NCBI GenBank assembly: GCA_903892355.1
Contig: CAITIE010000064.1
Coordinates: 62,001-126,000 of the forward strand
Length of the DNA stretch: 64,000 bases
Origin: an uncultured Pirellula sp.
GTDB taxonomy: Bacteria > Planctomycetota > Planctomycetia > Pirellulales > Pirellulaceae
Direction: 5' to 3'
Shown here: one piece after another, positions 1 to 9,788 of the stretch
How positions within the stretch are numbered: the first letter of the stretch is position 1
Layout of the letters: each line of letters starts with the position of its first letter
The notes under the pieces: model-generated
What the model saw: only the letters and a program-made list of their open reading frames with translations
Told to the model about the DNA's origin: nothing
Database searches by the model: none
Translations under genes and position numbers: made by a program

Positions 1-1350
1 TTGCGAAATAAAGTAGGTGCTGAGGCACGAGACTTGCGCCGTAAACTAGAGGCGTTCAATGTTAAGGAAGATCCTGCGGCGATCGAGTTCGCTTGGACTC
101 ATTTGGACAGCCCCGACCGCAGCATTCGCTATGCTGCCCGATTAGCCATCGAACGCAATCCGGTATCGCAGTGGCAATCCAAAGCCCTCGCTGAAAAACG
201 CCCACAAGCTGCACTCACTGCTTTGCTGGCACTCGCCCGGTTCGGATCTCCCGATACCCAACCAGCCCTCCTCAAAGCGCTGACGTCAATCCCATCAGAA
301 AAACTGACAGAGGAACAGGTTCTCAACAAATTACGGGTGATCGAAGTCTCCATCGCACGGCAAGGAGTACCGACAGGGATTGTTGCGACGCAATTGATCG
401 CAGACATCGATCCGATGTACCCTGCTAAGAGCGAACCGGTCAATCGCGAACTATGCCAAATTTTGATCGCACTACAGGCTCCTGGTGTTGTTGCCAAGAC
501 GGTTTCGTTGATGCAGGCAGCGCCAACGCAAGAAGAACAGGTTGCTTATGCGGTGCACCTACGGAATGTCAAAAAAGGATGGGACGTCGGCCTTCGCAGA
601 GCCTATCTCGAGTGGTGGAACCAAGGACGCTCCAAGGAGCATCCGGCGCAGGTCAATCAATGGTTTCAAGAAGCGGGGATAGGCTTCAATAACGGCGCGA
701 GCTTTGCCAATTTCATGTCCCATGCGCACGAAGAGGCAAAATTCACGATGTCGCCTGACGAGATCCTCGCGCTTAGCGATGTACTGACGGCCTACGATGC
801 TCTGCACTCTGGCAAACAAAAGCCCAAACCAGGTCCCCCACGCAATTTGGTCAAGGAATGGTCGACTGCCGATTTACAACCCTTGTTGGATCAAGTGAGC
901 AAAGGCCGGAATTTTTCTCGCGGGAAACAGATCTTCAACGATGCCCAATGCATCGCTTGTCACCGCTATGGCGATCAAGGAGGGGCGATTGGGCCTGATT
1001 TGACGGCCGTCTCAACCCGATTCAAACGCCAGGACATTTTGGAGGCATCCACCGAGCCATCAAAAGTTCTTTCCGAACAGTACATGAACACCGCCATCGA
1101 AACCGACGACGGTCGGATTTTTTCCGGTCGCATTACGGAAGAGACTGACGACCATCTCGTCCTTCGCCCAAATCCGTTAGAGGAAGAGACGGTCAAGATC
1201 CAAAAGTCGGAGATTGAGTCACGAAAACTTTCAAAGGTTTCGCCGATGCCAGCAGGTTTGCTAAACACATTCACCCAAGACGAAATCCTGGATCTACTTG
1301 CGTACATGGAGTCTTTTGGCGATTCCAAGCATCCTAATTTCAAGAACTAG
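1..1350 (+). CDS. PVC-type haem-binding / HEAT-repeat protein (5' truncated)
   Basis: The frame is open from the first base, so the start lies upstream of the window and the TTG at position 1 is probably not the real start. About 290 residues of alpha-helical, HEAT-like repeats come first. A C-terminal c-type cytochrome module follows, with the haem motif CIACH at in-window residues 317-321, then GPDLT and a region ending in a short helix (DEILDLLAYM). This order matches the planctomycete/verrucomicrobial putative haem-binding domain, which usually forms the end of 900-1200 residue secreted dehydrogenase-like proteins. The gene at 48156-51248 ends with the same module. The role is probably periplasmic electron transfer coupled to oxidation of an unknown carbohydrate-type substrate (inference). 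Confidence 0.85.
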   Translation: MRNKVGAEARDLRRKLEAFNVKEDPAAIEFAWTHLDSPDRSIRYAARLAIERNPVSQWQSKALAEKRPQAALTALLALARFGSPDTQPALLKALTSIPSEKLTEEQVLNKLRVIEVSIARQGVPTGIVATQLIADIDPMYPAKSEPVNRELCQILIALQAPGVVAKTVSLMQAAPTQEEQVAYAVHLRNVKKGWDVGLRRAYLEWWNQGRSKEHPAQVNQWFQEAGIGFNNGASFANFMSHAHEEAKFTMSPDEILALSDVLTAYDALHSGKQKPKPGPPRNLVKEWSTADLQPLLDQVSKGRNFSRGKQIFNDAQCIACHRYGDQGGAIGPDLTAVSTRFKRQDILEASTEPSKVLSEQYMNTAIETDDGRIFSGRITEETDDHLVLRPNPLEEETVKIQKSEIESRKLSKVSPMPAGLLNTFTQDEILDLLAYMESFGDSKHPNFKN

Positions 1351-1416
1351 TCCGTCGATGCGATTCTTACCGCAACTGCACAACGAAAACCTACAACTCA
1401 CGCATGGAACCACTAC

Positions 1417-2361
1417 ATGTTTAGGACTTCAGTAACTTCAATAGGCTTAGCCGTCTTCATGTTGGTTTTTTGCCTTCGCGGTGTATTGGCTCAAGAGAAA
1501 GGTATCTTCGACTACCAGCAACAAATTGATGCTGGCAAAGACGTCAAGAAAATCGTATTCATCGCAGACGCCGGGACCCACGGCGGCCGAGGCAATCACG
1601 AGTTCATGGCGGGCTCAATCCTGTTGGCCAAGCAGTTGAATGCGGCGTATCCAAACGTCCATGCGGTGGTTTATTCCACGAACAACTGGCCCAAGAAATT
1701 AACTCACGCAGATGCAATTGCGGTGAGCTTGAACCATGGGCAACGCGCCGCAACCGACAGCGAGATTGCCGCCGCTGTACGAAGAGGAGCCGGCTTCATG
1801 GCGATGCATTTTGGCGTCGAGGTGAACAAGGGTGAAGCAGGTGACAACTACTTGCGCTGGATGGGTGGGTACTTCGAAACGGAATGGTCGGTCAATCCGT
1901 GGTGGCAACCGGATTTCAAGGAAATCCCAGAACATCCTACGACGCGCGGTGTAAAACCCTTCAGCGTCCGCGACGAATGGTATTATCACATGCGGTTTGT
2001 GAATGACATGGATGAAGTAACACCGATTCTTTCCGCAGTTCCACCCATCAGTACCGTTTCTGAAAAAACCAGCGAGCGGGGAGGAAACCCAGCGGTCTTC
2101 AAAGAAGTTTCCGATGCCAAAATCCAACATATGGCATGGGCATATCAACGGCAAGACAAAGGTCGGGGCTTTGGCTTCACCGGATTGCATCTGCACGAAA
2201 ACTTGGGCAACGACAATTTCAGAAAGATCCTACTCAACGGCGTTGCATGGATAGCCAACCTAGAAATCCCACAAAACGGCGTTGAAGGTGACAACGTCGA
2301 TAAAGAACAACTCGAGAAACTCATCGACGACGCCCAGGCTGCTCTGAAGGCTGGAAAGTAA
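1417..2361 (+). CDS. ThuA domain-containing secreted protein
   Basis: The 314-residue product starts with a signal peptide (about residues 1-25, ending LAQ). It continues with a glutamine-amidotransferase-like ThuA domain: [11 protein letters not shown] near residue 45, NHGQRAA, a [10 protein letters not shown] strand-turn and [12 protein letters not shown] near the C-terminus. ThuA (trehalose utilisation) proteins are abundant in planctomycetes and are often found beside secreted cytochromes; their reaction is mostly uncharacterised. It lies 66 bp after the haem protein and just before an esterase on the same strand, so the three may form one transcription unit for extracellular or periplasmic sugar/ester metabolism (inference). 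Confidence 0.85.
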   Translation: MFRTSVTSIGLAVFMLVFCLRGVLAQEKGIFDYQQQIDAGKDVKKIVFIADAGTHGGRGNHEFMAGSILLAKQLNAAYPNVHAVVYSTNNWPKKLTHADAIAVSLNHGQRAATDSEIAAAVRRGAGFMAMHFGVEVNKGEAGDNYLRWMGGYFETEWSVNPWWQPDFKEIPEHPTTRGVKPFSVRDEWYYHMRFVNDMDEVTPILSAVPPISTVSEKTSERGGNPAVFKEVSDAKIQHMAWAYQRQDKGRGFGFTGLHLHENLGNDNFRKILLNGVAWIANLEIPQNGVEGDNVDKEQLEKLIDDAQAALKAGK

Positions 2362-2416
2362 CGATGACGTGCCATCCTTACAGCCCCTGGAACAGCTCCT
2401 GCAAAGGCCAATTGCC

Positions 2417-3301
2417 ATGATCCGCGTATCCCTAATCGTTGCGTTCTTTTTTCCGCTTCTATGCGTTTGCGATATCGCAAACGCACAGAAACTGACATCG
2501 AACCTTCCTTACATAGAGAACGGGCATGCACGGCACGTTCTCGACATCTACACACCTACTTCACCCACCGACATGAAATTGCCTGTGATGTTTTGGATTC
2601 ACGGCGGGGGATGGCAGGCGGGTGACAAAAGTGATGTGGCACTCAAACCAAAAGTCTTGACCGAACGAGGATTCGTTGTCGTCTCGACAAATTACCGACT
2701 TCTGCCGGAAGTCAGCATGGAGGAACTGATCGGCGACATCGCCAAATCAATCGGTTGGGTCCACAAGAACATTTCAAAATATGGCGGCGATCCAAATCGC
2801 ATTTTCGTCGGCGGTCATTCAGCGGGTGCTCAGCTAGCAGCGCTCGTATGTATCGACGATCGTTACTTGAAAGATGAAGGAGTGTCGTTCAAAGTTCTCA
2901 AAGGATGTATACCCGTCGACGGAGACACGTACGACATTCCAAAAATAATCATGACCGCTGAACATCGGCAAGCGTTGTACGGGGGTGAAATGTTCACCTT
3001 TGGGCATCGACAGAAATTTGGTAACGACCCAAAGAAGCATGTCGACTTTTCGGCCGTCACGCATGTCGCCAAAGGGAAAGATATACCGCCGTTCCTGATC
3101 TTGTACTTCCCCGGAAATCCAGACACTCGGGCCCAAGCAATGCGGCTTGAGAACGTTCTAAAAGCAGCGGGCATTCCCGCCTTTGCTTTTGGGAAGAATG
3201 ACAGCAACCATAGTCGCCTCAACGACGACCTCGGCAAACCGGATGATCCGGCGACCCGAGAGTTTTTCAAGTTTCTCGATCCACTTGTTGCGGCGAATTG
3301 A
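2417..3301 (+). CDS. secreted alpha/beta hydrolase (carboxylesterase-like)
   Basis: The reading frame is open from a GTG at 2369, but the ATG at 2417 immediately starts a good signal peptide ([16 protein letters not shown], ending near ANAQ), so it was chosen; the product is 294 residues. The hydrolase signatures are present: oxyanion-hole motif HGGGW beginning at residue 62, nucleophile elbow GHSAG with Ser135, and a C-terminal His265 in NDSNHSRL. This is the BD-FAE/hormone-sensitive-lipase-like esterase pattern, probably acting on acetylated or feruloylated polysaccharide or small esters. It follows the ThuA gene closely, and the next gene (DUF1552) converges on it with only 13 bp between the stops. 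Confidence 0.85.
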   Translation: MIRVSLIVAFFFPLLCVCDIANAQKLTSNLPYIENGHARHVLDIYTPTSPTDMKLPVMFWIHGGGWQAGDKSDVALKPKVLTERGFVVVSTNYRLLPEVSMEELIGDIAKSIGWVHKNISKYGGDPNRIFVGGHSAGAQLAALVCIDDRYLKDEGVSFKVLKGCIPVDGDTYDIPKIIMTAEHRQALYGGEMFTFGHRQKFGNDPKKHVDFSAVTHVAKGKDIPPFLILYFPGNPDTRAQAMRLENVLKAAGIPAFAFGKNDSNHSRLNDDLGKPDDPATREFFKFLDPLVAAN

Positions 3302-3314
3302 GGTCTCTTCAAAA

Positions 3315-4643
3315 TCAAACCGTCAGGTCGGTTATCTCGCCATTGCTGTCCACAAACGAACCGGTTTCGACACCCACTCGATTCAGCATCGTAACGAACA
3401 AATTGGACAATGGTACATCTTCGTTGAATTTCATGTACCTACCGTGCTGGAACCCCAACGATCGTCCGCCCGCGAGAACGAGCGGGTAATTTTTGTTTTC
3501 GTGGGTGTTGCTGTTGCTGCTACCATAAAGAACGATCGTTCTGTCGAGCAACGAGGCATCCCCTTCCCGTGCCCCAGAAAGGCGATCGAGGAAGTAGGCT
3601 AGCTGCTGCGCCATAAACTGATCCCACCGGCCTAGTTCCTCCGCGCCACCTTGTTTGTTCCAGTCGTGCGCCAATGAATGCAGTGTTTTCTTAAAGCCTT
3701 CCAGCTGCGGGAACTTGGCCGCCTTTGATGAACAATCCGCCATATTCGTGATCTGGTACGTCGCAACACGAGTGGAATCGGTTCGAAAGGCCAAATAAAT
3801 CAAGTCGTACATGGTCCGAATGAAGTCTTTAGGAGCCTGGTCGTCCGCGTTGAGTTTTAGCATCTTGCGATCCTCGTCACTCAACTCAGGCCGAGGAATA
3901 TTCAACCAACGCTGAGATCTTGCAACACGTTCTTCGATTTGACGAACCGATTCCAGATACTCATCGAGTTTGTCGCGATCTTGGTTCCCGAGTTTCCCTC
4001 TCAAGGAACGCGAATCCTCGAGGACACGATCGAGCATTCCTGAAGTGCTTTTGAGCCGACGATGGCTCGCCACCAAATCCGCATCGCCCGCTCCAAAGAA
4101 ACGGTCGAAGATCTGTTGCGGTTGGTGCATGGCTGGAATGGGGCGGCCTTGATCGTCGTAGGACAAGGTGCTCGATCGAGTCGGTTCACCAACACCACCA
4201 TCGGTTGAAAGGACCAGAGATGCGAACCGTGTTTTATCGCCGAACGCGCGTGCTGCAAGCTGGTCAATCGACACAGTGTTGCGCAGGAATTTATTGTTCA
4301 AATACGAAGCCGTCAAAAATGTATCCGCAGTGTCATGACCACCCATGCGGCGTCCATTGGGATGGGATAGGCCCCCGAGCACCGTCACATTGTCGCGATG
4401 GGGCTCAAGCGGATTGAGCACATCGGTGAATTGAAAATCTTTACCTTCCCCCCGAGGAAACCAACGCCACTTTCCCTCTTCGCTATCCTCGCTAGGCAAT
4501 CCCACCCCAAACCCAAAGTACAACGCGCACATTCGCTTGGCAGAGTCCTGGGGCTCTGCGGCCTCGCCCATGCACTCAAGCCACGGCAACCCGAGTGAAA
4601 CGCCGGTACCAAGCAGAAAGGAACGTCGATCGAGATGCATCAT
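3315..4643 (-). CDS. DUF1552 domain-containing secreted protein
   Basis: The frame extends upstream to 4733, but the ATG at 4643 begins MMHLDRRSFLLGTGVSLGLPWLE, a twin-arginine-like export signal, so it is the preferred start (442 residues). The rest matches the DUF1552 family: GVGLPSEDSEEGKW, an early FTDVLNPLEPH, KSTSGMLDRVLEDSRSL, and a C-terminal NYPLVLAGG segment. DUF1552 genes in planctomycetes and verrucomicrobia are nearly always paired with a DUF1587/1592/1588/1585/1595 cytochrome gene, as here, where the partner lies 127 bp upstream on the same strand. The biochemical activity is unknown; by position it may be a periplasmic partner of the cytochrome. Confidence 0.88.
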   Translation of the reverse strand: MMHLDRRSFLLGTGVSLGLPWLECMGEAAEPQDSAKRMCALYFGFGVGLPSEDSEEGKWRWFPRGEGKDFQFTDVLNPLEPHRDNVTVLGGLSHPNGRRMGGHDTADTFLTASYLNNKFLRNTVSIDQLAARAFGDKTRFASLVLSTDGGVGEPTRSSTLSYDDQGRPIPAMHQPQQIFDRFFGAGDADLVASHRRLKSTSGMLDRVLEDSRSLRGKLGNQDRDKLDEYLESVRQIEERVARSQRWLNIPRPELSDEDRKMLKLNADDQAPKDFIRTMYDLIYLAFRTDSTRVATYQITNMADCSSKAAKFPQLEGFKKTLHSLAHDWNKQGGAEELGRWDQFMAQQLAYFLDRLSGAREGDASLLDRTIVLYGSSNSNTHENKNYPLVLAGGRSLGFQHGRYMKFNEDVPLSNLFVTMLNRVGVETGSFVDSNGEITDLTV

Positions 4644-4770
4644 GGGTTCTCGCTTCTTGGGACGATGGTTTCGTTGACTGGAGGGTGAGGTTGGGAACTG
4701 GGAACAGGATCTGTGGCTGCCAAAACGTTGCACGAGCTCTGCTTGGCCAAACTGCTACTCTGTCAAAAAT

Positions 4771-7158
4771 CTACTTGGTCAAAAAGAGCTTGCTGGCGAC
4801 AATGCTTTGGATGAGTCCTCGTATACGATAATCATTCGCTGCAAACTGTGTGGTCAATTGATCGATGGTAGCTTGATCGGCGAGTTCCAATCGCCTCCCC
4901 AAGGCATACGTCGCTAGCTTGGTCACCAACGATCTGGCGAAATCCTCTTTACGTTGATTGACCAAGTAGGCTTTGAGCGATTCTACCCCATCGAGCGGAA
5001 CGCCGTTGGGGAGATTATCGGCAGATTTTACCGGTACTGTTTCGAATTTCCCATTCACTTTACGGCGAACTTCGTCCCGCCAAAGCCCGATCGCATCATA
5101 GTTTTCCAGGGCGATCCCCCAAGGGTCGATTCCGCGATGGCAACGCGCACAGGCTTCGCGGCTGCGATGGATTTCCAATTGCTCGCGCACAGAAAGCTTT
5201 AAAAATTCCGGGTCCGCTTTTTCGAGCGGCGGCGTATCGGGAGGCGGTGGGGATGGTGGGTCGTTGAGCAATCGGTCTCGAATCCAGACCGCACGTCGGA
5301 CCACATGCGAATCGGCACCGGTAGAATTCCCTAGCAGTATACCCGCTTGTCCGAGCAATCCTCCACGATGGGAACCTGCCCCCAGTTCCACACGGCGGAA
5401 CGTACGTCCATAGACTCCGGAAATGCCATAATGCTTCGCCATCGGCTCATTCAACATCGCAAAGTCCGATGACAGCAGATTCAGCGCACTCAGTTCCCGA
5501 TGCATCAACTCCGCAAAAAACGCATGCGTCTCGGCCCGCATCTGCTCCTTGAGCGAGTCGTCGAACTGGGGATAAAACTCCCGATTCACCGCGACTCGGT
5601 CCATGTACTCCAGGTGTAGCCATTGATCGGTGAATTGACGAACGAAGGACATCGAGCGGGGATCATCGAGCAAGCGATCGACTTCTGCAGCCATCACTTT
5701 TGGGTCCATCAGCCGATCGTCGAGACACCGTTTTTCCAATGGCTCGTCGGGCATGGAACTCCATAAAAAGTAAGACAAACGCGATGCCAATTCATGGCTT
5801 TGGATCGGCCGCTTGGAATCACCGGAAGGTTCGAAATGGTACAGGAAATCCGGTTGGATCAGGACCATAGCCAGCGTCTCGCGCACCGCCTCTTCGAGTG
5901 TCGGAAAATCCCCTCGAATCGAATCATGAAACTCCATCATGCGAGAGATTTCCAAATCGCTGACAGGCCTACGAAATGCCCGCGCCATGAACCTTTGCAA
6001 TACCTGGAGCACATAATCTCGTTCATCCGTTTCCCTTTGACCCGACTCAAAAAGAATTCGGCGATGACTAAGAGGTGGCCACTGGTCAAAAAACGGACCG
6101 CGAAACTCAACGGATTGGACAACGATAACTGGCGAGTCTGGTTCGTCCGGATATTCTTGCTTTTTGTCGGTTAGCTCCTTGGGAAGTGGTGAGCCATCGT
6201 CGTAGCGATTGCGGATTCGCACTACCAAGCCAGGGAATTTGCCTTGACCTCGCACGGGTAAGGGAAAGTTTTCCAAACGGCCTCGAAACTCATGAGTCTG
6301 AGATCCTTCGGTGGTGATTTCCACAAGCTCGAACTCACGCATCAGGATTTCCGTATCCGGCTGATACCCCACCGAGACTTCCAGCAGAGGGAACCCTTTA
6401 TCGGGCTTGATTTCGGCGTTGAGCTTGACCCGGACGACGAAATCCCCAACCTCAGGGTAATCATCTTTCATCTTGGCTAGAAATTCCTGCTGACGTCCGA
6501 GTCGTTGCGAGCGTTGGGCATTTCCAAGCCAGTTGTCGATCTTGCTCTCGGTGAACTCGTGCTGAAATACCTGGGGCGCAGCGGCACTGACGATAACGCG
6601 ATCGAGAGCGCGTCGCGCTGTATCGAGGTAGTATTCGAGCTGCATTGCAGACATGCCCAAGGCGCGGCCATCGTTCGTGAATCCATCCGCGGAAACGCTA
6701 TCTGGAGGCAGATCACGGGTGTAATCCATGTCCAGTCCCAGCAAATCGAGCATGGTGTTTTGGTACTCAACACGATTCAATCGGCGTAACACTGCTCGTC
6801 CGCTGGTGTCGCGAGTCGCTTCCACGGCCTCTCGGATCTTTCCCGAAATCCAACGGACCAACGTCTCATGCTCCACCTCGGTCAACTGCGGTTCCTCCTG
6901 CGGTGGCATCTCGCCCGAATGAAGCACATTGAGAACTTCATGCCATCGTTCCGCTGCCGCCCGGTCATTCACCAAATCGGTCGAGAGATTATCGACCCGC
7001 ACCCCGGATTCCTGCAGGTCTGGGCCATGGCACTTGCCACAGCCCCGTTTCAAAATCGGAAGCACTTCCGATTCAAAATCCGACGCCGCAAATGCGCAGC
7101 AACTGAGCCATAGGAAAGCCATCAAGGGTGTTACAAAGACCGGAACAGCCACGTACAC
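4771..7158 (-). CDS. DUF1592/DUF1588/DUF1585 secreted c-type cytochrome
   Basis: The product has 795 residues. A hydrophobic signal peptide covers about residues 1-24. The haem motif CGKCH at 40-44 opens a planctomycete cytochrome C/DUF1587-type region (RRLNRVEYQNTMLDLLGLD). The middle has the DUF1595/DUF1592 features LQRFMARAFRRPV and ELASRLSYFLWSSMPD. DUF1588 carries a second haem motif CARCH at 670-674 with GIDPWGIALENYDAIGLWR, and the C-terminal DUF1585 region ends near ALGRRLE. It is the standard partner of the DUF1552 gene downstream. A perfect 18-bp palindrome lies 23 bp before the ATG. Function is unproven; membrane-associated electron transfer during oxidation of a complex substrate is the usual guess. 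Confidence 0.9.
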   Translation of the reverse strand: MYVAVPVFVTPLMAFLWLSCCAFAASDFESEVLPILKRGCGKCHGPDLQESGVRVDNLSTDLVNDRAAAERWHEVLNVLHSGEMPPQEEPQLTEVEHETLVRWISGKIREAVEATRDTSGRAVLRRLNRVEYQNTMLDLLGLDMDYTRDLPPDSVSADGFTNDGRALGMSAMQLEYYLDTARRALDRVIVSAAAPQVFQHEFTESKIDNWLGNAQRSQRLGRQQEFLAKMKDDYPEVGDFVVRVKLNAEIKPDKGFPLLEVSVGYQPDTEILMREFELVEITTEGSQTHEFRGRLENFPLPVRGQGKFPGLVVRIRNRYDDGSPLPKELTDKKQEYPDEPDSPVIVVQSVEFRGPFFDQWPPLSHRRILFESGQRETDERDYVLQVLQRFMARAFRRPVSDLEISRMMEFHDSIRGDFPTLEEAVRETLAMVLIQPDFLYHFEPSGDSKRPIQSHELASRLSYFLWSSMPDEPLEKRCLDDRLMDPKVMAAEVDRLLDDPRSMSFVRQFTDQWLHLEYMDRVAVNREFYPQFDDSLKEQMRAETHAFFAELMHRELSALNLLSSDFAMLNEPMAKHYGISGVYGRTFRRVELGAGSHRGGLLGQAGILLGNSTGADSHVVRRAVWIRDRLLNDPPSPPPPDTPPLEKADPEFLKLSVREQLEIHRSREACARCHRGIDPWGIALENYDAIGLWRDEVRRKVNGKFETVPVKSADNLPNGVPLDGVESLKAYLVNQRKEDFARSLVTKLATYALGRRLELADQATIDQLTTQFAANDYRIRGLIQSIVASKLFLTK

Positions 7159-7181
7159 AGACCATTGGTTGGGAAGGCGGG

Positions 7182-7199
7182 AGCAAAGTTAACTTTGCT
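7182..7199. promoter_or_regulatory. perfect 18-bp palindrome, candidate operator
   Basis: AGCAAAGTTAACTTTGCT is its own exact reverse complement. It lies 23 bp upstream of the DUF1592 start codon (7158, minus strand) and its centre contains the TAA stop of the small ORF 7189-7392. It has no spacer for a long hairpin and no T-run follows, so a homodimeric regulator site is more likely than an intrinsic terminator. No other exact copy was noticed in the window. Confidence 0.45.
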
Positions 7200-7392
7200 G
7201 GGAGGGGGGACTCGATTTAGGAGTCCGAACGTCCGAGAATACTGTGTTCGGTGTCCAATTACAAGACATACAGGCACCAAGATTCGAAACGGCATCATCG
7301 AGCTGGCGTTCTGTTTCCGAAGTGATCTTATTCAACCTCGGGTCATCGTCGCCCAGGGCCAATGTTTCTAAGGCATCCTGAACGCCATCCAT
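7189..7392 (-). CDS. small hypothetical protein coupled to the kinase gene
   Basis: The 67-residue ORF starts at an ATG that overlaps the stop of the upstream kinase gene in a TAATG junction (7390-7394), which is typical of translational coupling. The protein is hydrophilic with an acidic N-terminal half (LETLALGDDDPRLNKI), a CMSC cysteine pair near residue 43 and a Ser/Pro-rich tail. No family was recognised. If real, it would be the third gene of the sigma factor-kinase operon and could be a small partner or substrate of the kinase (inference). The coupling is the main support; the shortness leaves chance possible. Confidence 0.45.
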   Translation of the reverse strand: MDGVQDALETLALGDDDPRLNKITSETERQLDDAVSNLGACMSCNWTPNTVFSDVRTPKSSPPSQQS

Positions 7393-9788
7393 TAATTTTC
7401 ACGACGATCATCGGCATCCAATTCAGGCGTTGCGACACTATCTTCAGCGAGACATTCCCGGATGCTCGTCAGATCAATCGATTGTCCTCGAACAATTTGT
7501 GCCAAGTACTCCATTCGATGCGTAATCCGCTGGACTTCAACGTCGTCACTTAGACGCTGGGCGGCTAACCTGCGATATGCCAACACCCAATAGTCAAAGG
7601 CCTCAGGTGACTGAAGGCAACCTTCTTTTTCACCCAACAAATATCCTCTATTTCCAGAAAACCAGTCTTCGCACTCCCTCGTTTCGTCCAGCAATTCCTG
7701 AAACTCCTCGCGACGCGCGAGAAATCGTGCCGATTGGGCATACAGGTCTGCGACATCACGGACGGTCCACCTCTGGTCCCAAGCGTCTTGGTATATGTCT
7801 TTTACGAACGCCTTGGCCGAACGATAGCACTCCTTGGCAGTCGAATACTCCCCTCGCAATTCGCAGATATCCGCGCTGTGGTTATAACACCTCATGGCAT
7901 ACGCCGCGAGCAACGGCCGACCCCGATGGTGTTTGGCGAGAGTCGTCGAATCGCGAATGACCCGGTCGTAGGTATTGCAGGCTTCTTCGTACCGACGCAC
8001 CTGTTGAAAATAGGTCCCCATTTCATATCTTATGGCATTTTCCAAATCCGCCACATCGACATCGTCCGGTTTCGCCTTCAATAGCTCCCCGGTGATCGCA
8101 AGCCCTTGTTCGAGGAGAAGATCAGGAGGCTGGGTTTCATATCCACGGTCGTCTAGCATTTTGAGGCTAAGACTGGCCAACCAATAGTACGAGTGGGCCA
8201 TCTGAAACCGGAGTCGGGCGGAGTTGCGAGGCCGAAGCGACAGCAGTCGCTCCTGGATTTCGATGACTTTCAACCGCTGCTCATACGCTTGTCGGAACTC
8301 TCCGGTGGACGAGTAGCTGATCGACGCATAATGCCGCAAAACAGATAGCGTTTGGAGGATCCTAGGGGTTTGCTCCCCTCGTTCCACTTGATTGCCGAGG
8401 AATTGGATCTCTGGTTCCAGGATTTCCAAAAGGTTCGTTGCCGTTACACGATTTCCTTGAAGAATACGGTCACCAAAGGTACTTCCCACACGAGCTATGT
8501 TTTCAAGTGCCCAATCCGAGGTCTCTCTCTCCAGTTTCCGAGAACGTTGGATAACCAACGCCGCTATGGTACTTATCCCAAACAACAAGACCATCAGACC
8601 AGCAACCAAAGGGTATTTTCTCACCGTGCGCACAAGATTCCGAAGCGGCGTCGACTTGCGAGCCGCCACCGACTCACCATTCAAAAAACTGCGCAAATCG
8701 GTCGCTAGCTCCTGCGCCGTTTGGTAACGATCCGCTGGATTTTTCCGCAGACACTTCATTGTGATCGCTTCGAGGTCTCGAGGAATACTCGGCCTGTGGA
8801 TCCATGGCGACGGCACCTCAGCATGGATGACCATCGATTGCACCACACGATCCTGAGCGTTATCGAATGGGACGACTCCCGCCAACAGTTCGTAGAGGAC
8901 AACTCCTAATGAATAGATATCAGAAGTGGTACCGATGGAACGAATATCCCCACGGGCTTGTTCGGGAGACATATAACGCACCGTCCCGATCACCAATCCA
9001 TCGTGCGTGTGGTCGCGCCCGAGGATCGGTTCCAATCGCTTCGACAGACCGAAATCCGTAACGACCGGCCGGACTCTCAAACCCTCCGTATCCTTCGAAG
9101 CACCCTTCACCAACAAAATATTGCTCGGCTTAATATCTCGATGGAGAGTCAGACGCGAATGCGCGTACTGGATCGCTTCGGCAACCTGCGCCACCATGCT
9201 GGCCGCTTCGCGCGTTGACAGCAACTGGTTCCTCGCTTTCAGCCATGTGGTCAGCGGCCCCGAATCCGCAAGCTCCGAGGTGATGAAGGGAAGGCCCTCC
9301 AATTTTCCGGTATCGTAAATACGGATGATGCCCGGATGGGAAAGTCGGGCTGTCGTTTGAGCCTCACCAAAAAAACGGTTCCGTGTGTCTGCCGAATCCG
9401 ACTTGGAAGGACGCAGAAACTTCAGCGCCACGGGCATCTGAAACTTCGTATCAAACGCCGAGAAGATAATGCCGTAAGCACCTGTTCCAATCAACTTCGG
9501 ATTGGTAAAGCGTTGCGCGATCGATGTCGTCTCCGGCACAACGGTCCTTTGCGCATCTTCGATGAACCCTTCTTGATCGCCGCCCGTCCAGTCGGGAGGG
9601 CTTGTCGAAGATGCATTCACACCAAAGCTTGTGATCTCGATGAGCGATGTCTGCTGCAATAGCTTGGTGCAAAACTCAATATCTCGCTTGGAATCCAACC
9701 CTCGGTCCAGCACATTCCAGTCGGAATGGTCCATCCACTCACAGATGCGTTGGATCTCGTCCACGTTGGCGTTCGAGGAACTAGTCAT
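7392..9788 (-). CDS. membrane Ser/Thr protein kinase
   Basis: The ATG at 9788 sits inside the last codons of the sigma factor gene (overlap of 8 bp with its TAG) and gives 798 residues; a longer frame to 9821 exists but is less likely. A short N-terminal segment is followed by a Hanks-type kinase domain: glycine loop IGTGAYGIIF near residue 100, VALKF lysine near 123, catalytic HRDIKPSNILL, VTDFGLSK, and GTVRYMSPEQARG. A single transmembrane helix lies at about 390-412. The C-terminal 380 residues are helical, TPR-like repeats, probably extracytoplasmic. ECF sigma factors linked to such kinases are a known planctomycete arrangement; the kinase probably controls the sigma factor's activity (inference). 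Confidence 0.92.
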   Translation of the reverse strand: MTSSSNANVDEIQRICEWMDHSDWNVLDRGLDSKRDIEFCTKLLQQTSLIEITSFGVNASSTSPPDWTGGDQEGFIEDAQRTVVPETTSIAQRFTNPKLIGTGAYGIIFSAFDTKFQMPVALKFLRPSKSDSADTRNRFFGEAQTTARLSHPGIIRIYDTGKLEGLPFITSELADSGPLTTWLKARNQLLSTREAASMVAQVAEAIQYAHSRLTLHRDIKPSNILLVKGASKDTEGLRVRPVVTDFGLSKRLEPILGRDHTHDGLVIGTVRYMSPEQARGDIRSIGTTSDIYSLGVVLYELLAGVVPFDNAQDRVVQSMVIHAEVPSPWIHRPSIPRDLEAITMKCLRKNPADRYQTAQELATDLRSFLNGESVAARKSTPLRNLVRTVRKYPLVAGLMVLLFGISTIAALVIQRSRKLERETSDWALENIARVGSTFGDRILQGNRVTATNLLEILEPEIQFLGNQVERGEQTPRILQTLSVLRHYASISYSSTGEFRQAYEQRLKVIEIQERLLSLRPRNSARLRFQMAHSYYWLASLSLKMLDDRGYETQPPDLLLEQGLAITGELLKAKPDDVDVADLENAIRYEMGTYFQQVRRYEEACNTYDRVIRDSTTLAKHHRGRPLLAAYAMRCYNHSADICELRGEYSTAKECYRSAKAFVKDIYQDAWDQRWTVRDVADLYAQSARFLARREEFQELLDETRECEDWFSGNRGYLLGEKEGCLQSPEAFDYWVLAYRRLAAQRLSDDVEVQRITHRMEYLAQIVRGQSIDLTSIRECLAEDSVATPELDADDRREN

